This document shows, one piece after another, positions 59,726 through 64,000 of a stretch of 64,000 nucleotides of DNA (positions within the stretch are counted from its first letter, which is position 1; every line of letters begins with the position of its first letter). Origin of the DNA: Vibrio rhizosphaerae (GTDB lineage: Bacteria > Pseudomonadota > Gammaproteobacteria > Enterobacterales > Vibrionaceae); contig NZ_AP024903.1 in assembly GCF_024347095.1 (NCBI RefSeq), positions 1,860,001-1,924,000 on the forward strand. Reading direction: 5' to 3'. The notes beneath the pieces are model-generated. The model was not told the DNA's origin and did no database searches. It was given only the letters and a program-made list of their open reading frames with translations. A program made the position numbers and the translations under genes.

Positions 59726-60274
59726 AGATTCCTCCGCATAGTGAGCTTGTGATTTTGCCCGAACGAGGGGGAAAAGCAATTGCCATTCTTCCTTATATAT
59801 CCTTTTATAGTTTTATTTTTAAACACTTTATCAGAGGCTTACGAATATTGGTCAGCCGAAAAGTCATTAGCTATGTGAAAAAATGATGTGATATTAAATT
59901 CAATGTTAAGGTATGGCACTATGTGGGATGCGGATATGGCGAAAAATTAACTATTGACGCCATTGTCGCCATAACTAGCCAAGTAGAAATGAGTTTGGCC
60001 TGATGTCCAACAGAACGACAGTATTGAGCCCAATAGTTAGAACCACTACAAGATTCGAATACCACGGCACATGGAGATTGTTGACGCAAGAATTCACTAA
60101 ATTACTGAGGTGTCACCCTATTAGAAAGTACCTTTGAGTTCGAATAAACGCATACTTAGATAGCCTTAGTGGCTAGGTCAACACCAATGATCGTAGTACC
60201 CATGTTGTTCTCCTAAAGTTTTGACTTGCCTAAAAAGGTTAGTCGGTCATTAGAGCGGGAGTCCAATTATCTTG
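59726..60274. other. Junction between core genes and accessory region
   Basis: 549 bp. From 59726 to about 59950 no frame, terminator or repeat is recognised; 59951-60203 is the IS110-family relic, and 60204-60274 carries its leader and a broken attC-like end. The boundary to accessory DNA is near 59800-59950. Confidence 0.5.
59951..60203 (-). pseudogene. Degenerate IS110-family transposase N-terminus
   Basis: Read from the ATG at 60203 (AGGAG seven bases upstream), one frame gives MGTTIIGVDLATKAI, a stop, VCVYSNSKVLSNRVTPQ, a stop, then FSEFLRQQSPCAVVFESCSG and NYWAQYCRSVGHQAKLIS. This is the start of an IS110-type DEDD transposase (GVDLA motif, FESCG-like motif, HQAKLIS) with two in-frame TAA codons and no C-terminal part. 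It lies right after a broken attC-like end, so the insertion may have targeted a cassette recombination site. Confidence 0.75.
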
Positions 60275-60280
60275 TTAGCC
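60204..60280 (-). other. Possible attC remnant at the SLATT gene stop
   Basis: On the minus strand the SLATT gene ends within GGCTAAC (60280-60274), which matches the reverse complement of GTTAGCC at the end of the complete attC upstream. It is followed by AAGATAATTGG and then sequence that leads into the transposase relic. The complementary half was not found, so this looks like an attC left half interrupted by the insertion. Confidence 0.4.
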
Positions 60281-61009
60281 GTGATTAACCGATGTGGTTG
60301 ATTTAGCAATCCCAAAAATATCAGTAAAGCAGTTTGTTACACCTAAAACATCCAAAATAAACAATACTTCAAACAACATCATAGCTGTAGGAATGACATA
60401 AGGAATAGAGTACATAAGGTAAGCTTTACCCAATAAATACAGTCTCTTCACCCCCGTAATATCAAAGTCTGACCTCGACTCTAATACAGCGAACAAATAG
60501 TCTACACGAACATGATTCTCTGGTTCGGTGGATATTTCATGATAGTCAGCATGATATTTTTCTAAATCAATACTAACTCCACTAACTTTTGATTCTGATA
60601 TCTCATTTCTTAACTTTCGTATAAGTTCTTTGATACCAACGCCACAACGGTCAAGCGCAGCTGAACGTAGGTCATGTTTAGAAGTACCAATAACCACAGA
60701 GTATACCAAAACGGCTACAGCTAAGAATATTTGCAACATACTTAGTACTTGCTCACTATAGGATATTTCTAAGCCAGAGTTCTGATAAAGAGGGATAAAA
60801 ATAAGACCCAGAGACAACACTGTCGTGGTTAAAAAGGAATAGGTACTAGCCCTTTCCAGCCTAACAGATGCATTAAATCTGCACTTTGCAGTAATTCTCA
60901 TACTGTTTAGCAGCTTTTGGGAAGGATCTTTTTCCTGTTTTTCTTCTGGTCGAAATGAAAACAACCAAATCAAAGGGTTAACAATTAAGGTTTCAAAAAG
61001 CCACTTCAC
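60275..61009 (-). CDS. SLATT-domain-like membrane protein (cassette gene)
   Basis: 244 residues from the GTG at 61009, chosen because the longer frame to 61141 runs through the attC site and GAGGAG lies 10 bases upstream. Two adjacent membrane segments at about 58-75 and 88-108 are followed by KHDLRSAALDRCGVGIKELI, the conserved region of SLATT proteins (2TM effectors of CD-NTase, SLOG or reverse-transcriptase defence systems), and by ENHVRVDYL; a third hydrophobic segment spans 209-235. A pore-forming effector role is inference from the family. Lower GC than the core genes. No sensor gene of known type is adjacent; the upstream gene is the only candidate partner. Confidence 0.7.
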   Translation of the reverse strand: MKWLFETLIVNPLIWLFSFRPEEKQEKDPSQKLLNSMRITAKCRFNASVRLERASTYSFLTTTVLSLGLIFIPLYQNSGLEISYSEQVLSMLQIFLAVAVLVYSVVIGTSKHDLRSAALDRCGVGIKELIRKLRNEISESKVSGVSIDLEKYHADYHEISTEPENHVRVDYLFAVLESRSDFDITGVKRLYLLGKAYLMYSIPYVIPTAMMLFEVLFILDVLGVTNCFTDIFGIAKSTTSVNHG

Positions 61010-61081
61010 GAACTCATTACTCCTCAAATAAATTTTTAGCAAACAGAACTTTTTCAAATTGTACTCGATATAAATTTTTAC

Positions 61082-61188
61082 GGCTAACGCTCCACTCACC
61101 GGGCCAGCTATTTTTGTGGTAAAAGAGCGAAGCGACACCACACAAATTGCGCAACGTAGCTGGCTCCGCGTGCATTGGATTGTTAGGC
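61082..61188 (-). other. Integron cassette recombination site (attC)
   Basis: A 107-bp imperfect hairpin. Plus-strand ends are GGCTAAC (61082-61088) and GTTAGGC (61182-61188), matching the RYYYAAC/GTTRRRY core pair apart from one base. The arms pair: CGGGCCAGCTA against TAGCTGGCTCCG with a bulged base, TCCA near both ends, and a looser TTTTTGTGGT / ACCACACAAAT inner stem. Unpaired bases within a long stem are the attC hallmark. It lies 13 bp after the stop of the 324-residue gene and upstream of the SLATT gene, as in an integron array. No integrase is in the window. Confidence 0.78.
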
Positions 61189-61201
61189 TTATATGACAAG
61201 C

Positions 61202-62176
61202 TCATTTCTTTGATTTGAAATACCTGATGCCCACATCATACAGAGATACTAATGTGGTCGTTACTGGTATGCCTCCAAAGAAAGCACCGTCTGCGATTAC
61301 AGTTCCAGCATACTTTCCAGTTATGATACCAATATCTTTATTTCTCGACTCCAGATCTTTGGAGGCCGTGATAATTCCCGTAATTGACTCAATTCTTTCC
61401 TTTTGCTCAAGATAGAAAGCCACTTCAGAAAGTACTATAGGCTCAGGGCTCTTAAGTAACCTCGATGCATCTTTTAAGGCTGCTTCAATTTCAATTACTG
61501 CTTCTGGGCTCTGGGGTTTATCCTCAAGCGCAAATCCGAGCGACAGATCGCGCTTATAGAAAGAATAATTATATGTTGATTGATTGTCTCGGAAATTGGG
61601 GTGACTTAGAAATGGTTCGACGCCATCTTCTTGTGCCGCTGCCAAAATCAAACCCAGCCCATGCCCTATACCGTAGGGCTCCAGCCTCCAAGCATATTCA
61701 GCGCCTAGACTTTTTTGCCCAGTCCGTTTTAGATATTCCTCTGTTCTTTCTTTTCCCGCTCGAATATCGTATTCCGAAGGAGGTCCGAGCATAATTGCTT
61801 CGGACAAATTACTAATTTGATTTTCCTTCTCAAGTTCGATGGCAAGTTCTTCGTATTTATACAAATCTTTTGGAACAACCATACCCTTATCAAGAGCCCA
61901 GCGCAGTATTTTAGGGCCTGTAACCCATGATTTAGGATTCAACTTTTCGTTAATAGAAGGGATTTCCAATGGATCGGTCTTGTACCGTCCATTGGCATCT
62001 GGCAGAAGTGCAAACTTGCTATCTGTACCAAATCCAGTAATAAAGTCTTTCTCTTTAAAGTGGTCATAGCGTTGCGACACCCAAACCTCCGAGTGCCTTA
62101 TATCAACTGAAGCCAATACTGCTAATAATCTAGCTGGGTCAAATATCGTTGCAGCATCAATAATTATTGGTTTCAT
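61202..62176 (-). CDS. Unrecognised 324-residue cassette protein
   Basis: 324 residues with a good ribosome site (AGGAAGAT before ATG). Starts MKPIIIDAATIFDPARLLAV, soluble and charged through most of its length, with GIGHGLGLILAAAQEDGVEP near residue 172 and a hydrophobic stretch (GKYAGTVIADGAFFGGIPVTTTLVSLY) close to the C-terminus that could insert in a membrane. I do not recognise the family. Its stop lies 13 bp before attC, and the GC content is low, so it is the gene of an integron cassette. The next cassette encodes the SLATT-like protein on the same strand. Confidence 0.75.
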   Translation of the reverse strand: MKPIIIDAATIFDPARLLAVLASVDIRHSEVWVSQRYDHFKEKDFITGFGTDSKFALLPDANGRYKTDPLEIPSINEKLNPKSWVTGPKILRWALDKGMVVPKDLYKYEELAIELEKENQISNLSEAIMLGPPSEYDIRAGKERTEEYLKRTGQKSLGAEYAWRLEPYGIGHGLGLILAAAQEDGVEPFLSHPNFRDNQSTYNYSFYKRDLSLGFALEDKPQSPEAVIEIEAALKDASRLLKSPEPIVLSEVAFYLEQKERIESITGIITASKDLESRNKDIGIITGKYAGTVIADGAFFGGIPVTTTLVSLYDVGIRYFKSKK

Positions 62177-62560
62177 ATCTTCCTTTTTTAATTTCGGAGG
62201 TAATTACCGCCAGAAGCCTAATAATTTATTATATAGAACCACTCTATAAGAATACTTCTGTATAACCTGCTGTCATCCAATAGAATACTTCACATAATCT
62301 TATGAAAACACGGATGAAAAATATCCCAAGCAGAAATTACAGCTCTGTGCCGTCTAACCTGCGCACAACTGATTCACCCACGTTACCGCCATACGTCCTC
62401 TTATCATATATCTCGAATAAGCATCTAAACACGCTACATAGCATTGAATAGGTTACAGAAAACATCCAGAAAAAATTAACACAGATATGACATTCTTTGA
62501 TGTAGGTAAGGTTTGCAAGAAATTGCAGTGTTTAAACAATCAGTAAGGTGTGATGAAGAG

Positions 62561-62823
62561 GTTTGGTACACGAAGCAGTAACGCTGTTGGTTTGGGACGC
62601 AATCAAGTTCATCGGTTTCAATCACATCTTCGACTGCGCCCCAGGTACTTTTTCACGGCCGAAAAAGTACCCCAAAAGGCCTAGGGGTTGAGTTCAGCGC
62701 GCGTCATCAGGGTCGGATTGATTCGCATCCTGCTCAAGCAATCCTGAAAAATCGTCCATGATTTTTCACCCTGAGAGCATCGATCAGTTGAGCTTTGTTG
62801 ATTCAATGTTTCACGCTATTCAA
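62561..62823. repeat. Structured direct repeat, copy A
   Basis: About 263 bp matching copy B from 63740. The last 135 bp (62689-62823) differ at about four positions; the 5' part is more diverged but collinear (GTTTGGT, CTGTTGG, GCGCCCCA). Inside is a perfect 11-bp hairpin, GGTACTTTTTC-ACGGCC-GAAAAAGTACC at 62644-62671. Past 62823 come more hairpins: AACCATTCA-CGGA-TGAATGGTT (62844-62865) and GCTTTT..GCCCGTAAAAGC (62868-62896). Confidence 0.85.
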
Positions 62824-62865
62824 ATCAACCACTCAACAAAGAAAACCATTCACGGATGAATGGTT

Positions 62866-63050
62866 AGGCTTTTCCGGGCAGGACGCCCGTAAAAGCTGGT
62901 TCTGGACAACGTGCGACCAAGCCAAACAAAAAAGATTTTCTGGTTCGTCTTTCATCTCTGAAAGATGAACTGGCGCACAGAGCACCGATGCCTCTAGAAT
63001 TGAGGAACGCAATTGTGCGTCAAATTTGGGAGCCGGAGACTGCAAATTAA
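62866..63050 (+). CDS. Possible small frame after repeat copy A
   Basis: A frame open from 62866 to TAA at 63048 reads, in part, NKKDFLVRLSSLKDELAHRA and PMPLELRNAIVRQIWEPETA. The composition looks protein-like, but no start codon with a ribosome site is evident before the internal ATG. It may be a remnant of a longer gene. Function unknown. Confidence 0.2.
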
Positions 63051-63069
63051 AAATGCCTTAAGTTTAAGT

Positions 63070-63360
63070 TCAGCATACGTCATCTTTTGTTAATATCTGA
63101 CGGCAATTTCTCACTGTGAGTATCCGTATTTCAATAGAGCAACTATAAATAATACGGTAGTGACCAAAGATAATTTCTCGATAGTTCGTATTCGGCAGCT
63201 CGGGAACAACTCTCCCCATTTCAGGCATAGTTCCTAATAATTCCGTTTTATCAAAAACATCATTAACCCAATTTTCTGCTGCTACAGGATCGTCTAACGA
63301 AATAAATTCTGCCGCATCTCCTAATTTCTCAAGGGCGAATGGCGCCCAAACAACATTCAT
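63070..63360 (-). CDS. RelE/ParE-family toxin
   Basis: 96 residues. MNVVWAPFALEKLGDAAEFI opens the fold; PEMGRVVPELPNTNYREIIFG and HYRIIYSCSIEIRILTVRNCRQ are typical of ParE/RelE toxins. Probably an mRNA interferase or gyrase inhibitor; which one is not decidable from sequence. Its ATG overlaps the antitoxin stop by four bases (ATGA), the usual antitoxin-first arrangement. Confidence 0.9.
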   Translation of the reverse strand: MNVVWAPFALEKLGDAAEFISLDDPVAAENWVNDVFDKTELLGTMPEMGRVVPELPNTNYREIIFGHYRIIYSCSIEIRILTVRNCRQILTKDDVC

Positions 63361-63638
63361 TTTTTAATACGTTCCAGTACATTAGCCCGAGCGTCTTCGT
63401 TAGAAATTCCCATACCTGAAGCAAGTTGTGCTTCTGCCGCTCGCATTTCTTCAAGTAATTCTATTTTTTCTTGCATTGCTTCATATTCTTCTACATCCAG
63501 AACCACAGCAACCCCCTTGCCCCTTTGAGTAATCACCAACGGACGCCGAGTCTCATTGATTTGTTTGATAAACGAAGCCACACCTGAACGAAATTCAGAT
63601 AACGGTTTGATGTCTTGGTCAAAGCGAATACGTTTCAT
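63357..63638 (-). CDS. Phd/YefM-family antitoxin
   Basis: 93 residues from the ATG at 63638 (GAGG eight bases upstream); a longer frame to 63842 runs through repeat copy B and the operator and is not accepted. The N-terminal DNA-binding part reads KPLSEFRSGVASFIKQINET, RRPLVITQRGKGVAVVLDVEEY; the C-terminal helix EKIELLEEMRAAEAQLASGM binds the toxin. Autoregulation through the palindrome upstream is likely. Confidence 0.9.
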   Translation of the reverse strand: MKRIRFDQDIKPLSEFRSGVASFIKQINETRRPLVITQRGKGVAVVLDVEEYEAMQEKIELLEEMRAAEAQLASGMGISNEDARANVLERIKK

Positions 63639-63650
63639 TGCAAAAGCCTC

Positions 63651-63676
63651 TATTTGTACATAATTACGTACAAATA
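63651..63676. promoter_or_regulatory. Operator of the toxin-antitoxin pair
   Basis: TATTTGTAC-ATAATTAC-GTACAAATA, a perfect 9-bp inverted repeat with an 8-base centre, 13 bp before the antitoxin ATG. Position and symmetry fit a Phd/YefM operator. Confidence 0.75.
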
Positions 63677-63739
63677 ATAGTCCAACCAACCGTAACAAAC
63701 AAGGTAACAGGAAAGCCAGCTTGAAATGATTAAATTGTG

Positions 63740-64000
63740 GTTTGGTGTAACCAATAGTAAATCTGTTGGTTTGGTGCGCAATCAGACTCTGCAATTTCAT
63801 TAGCATCTCCGATTGCGCCCCAGTTCCTTTTGATGGATGCAAAAGGAACCAAAAGCATCTTTTTTGAGTTCAGCGCACGTAATCAGGGTCGGATTGATTC
63901 GCATCCTGCTCTAGCAATCCTGAAAAATCGTCCATGATTTTTCACCCTGAGAGCATCGATCAATTGAGCTTTGTTGATTCAATGTTTCACGCTATTCAAG
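63740..64000. repeat. Structured direct repeat, copy B (runs off the window)
   Basis: Matches copy A (62561-62823) in the same orientation, 1176-1179 bp away, so the toxin-antitoxin pair lies between the copies. It contains a hairpin at the equivalent position, GTTCCTTTTG-ATGGATG-CAAAAGGAAC (63823-63849), whose stem sequence differs from copy A while pairing is kept. The copy reaches the end of the window. Confidence 0.85.

Larger units (their letters stand above)
62177..63069. other. Repeat-rich intergenic region
   Basis: About 890 bp between the 324-residue gene and the toxin gene. 62177-62560 shows no frame of interest; a GTCTAAC at about 62354 resembles an attC core end but has no partner. 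62561-62900 holds structured repeat copy A and further hairpins. The rest holds a doubtful small frame at 62866-63050. Confidence 0.55.

Noticed and set aside
61010..61141. N-terminal extension of the SLATT frame
   Set aside because: It would translate the attC site (61082-61188); integron cassette genes start after the recombination site, and a ribosome site sits before the GTG at 61009.
62262..62361. Second attC upstream of the 324-residue gene (GTATAAC at 62262, GTCTAAC at about 62354)
   Set aside because: Core-like ends exist, but no complementary partner at a sensible distance and no hairpin pairing could be made.
62833..63045. 70-codon minus-strand frame after repeat copy A
   Set aside because: Overlaps hairpin-rich repeat DNA; no ribosome site or recognised content.
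63639..63842. N-terminal extension of the antitoxin frame
   Set aside because: Runs through the TA operator and repeat copy B; the family starts at MKRIRFDQD with its own ribosome site.
1..64000. CRISPR array, prophage or rRNA/tRNA genes
   Set aside because: No regularly spaced repeat set, no phage structural or integrase genes, and no tRNA or rRNA-like sequence were seen on either strand.

Overview
The window reads as a chromosomal segment of a marine gammaproteobacterium of the family Vibrionaceae, most likely a Vibrio. This rests on the gene content and synteny: ycjX-ycjF-tyrR-rimJ, pqiABC, asnS, queC/queE/queD, class I fumarase, paired Hsp70-like proteins, a dCache chemoreceptor and a GGDEF-EAL protein. 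No species is claimed. No tRNA or rRNA gene was seen.

Layout. 1-4843: the end of a DUF2760-like gene and two tandem Hsp70-family ATPases. 4982-7046: a secreted CARDB-like protein followed by about 1.4 kb of AT-rich, nearly gene-free DNA. 7047-10037: queosine genes queC and queE, a YidA-type HAD phosphatase and a GNAT acetyltransferase. 10200-16511: a complete methylcitrate (propionate) operon, gntR-prpB-prpC-prpD-prpE, preceded by two matching operator-like palindromes. 17010-21933: rimJ, tyrR, ycjF, ycjX. 22013-31475: YjbR-like protein, EamA transporter, START protein, small membrane protein, lipoprotein, fumA, pabB, nudL, a beta-barrel-like protein and a first L-serine dehydratase. 31626-40119: queD, a second L-serine dehydratase, asnS, aspartate aminotransferase, a VOC protein and an intact GGDEF-EAL protein. 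40277-50740: cytosine deaminase, a chemoreceptor with a CRP-like site, the pqiABC lipid-transport operon, an unassigned permease and glucokinase.

51773-59725 holds a divergent cluster. A GntR/UTRA regulator faces a six-gene ABC-importer operon: periplasmic binding protein, alkaline-phosphatase-superfamily enzyme, two permeases, ATPase and HAD phosphatase. A CobD-like aminotransferase follows, with convergent cobU. Two copies of an operator-like sequence flank the divergent promoter region. The set suggests uptake and dephosphorylation of a small organophosphate or phosphonate, possibly linked to cobalamin nucleotide-loop assembly.

59950-64000 is accessory DNA. It contains an IS110-family transposase relic, a SLATT-type membrane protein gene lying between a good integron attC site (61082-61188) and a second, apparently interrupted attC-like end, an unrecognised 324-residue protein in the adjoining cassette position, two direct copies of a structured repeat of about 260 bp with compensatory changes in one hairpin, and a YefM/RelE-type toxin-antitoxin pair between those copies. 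The SLATT cassette, the unknown neighbouring protein and the structured repeat are the best candidates for something undescribed. All functional statements come from reading sequence motifs; no database search was run.
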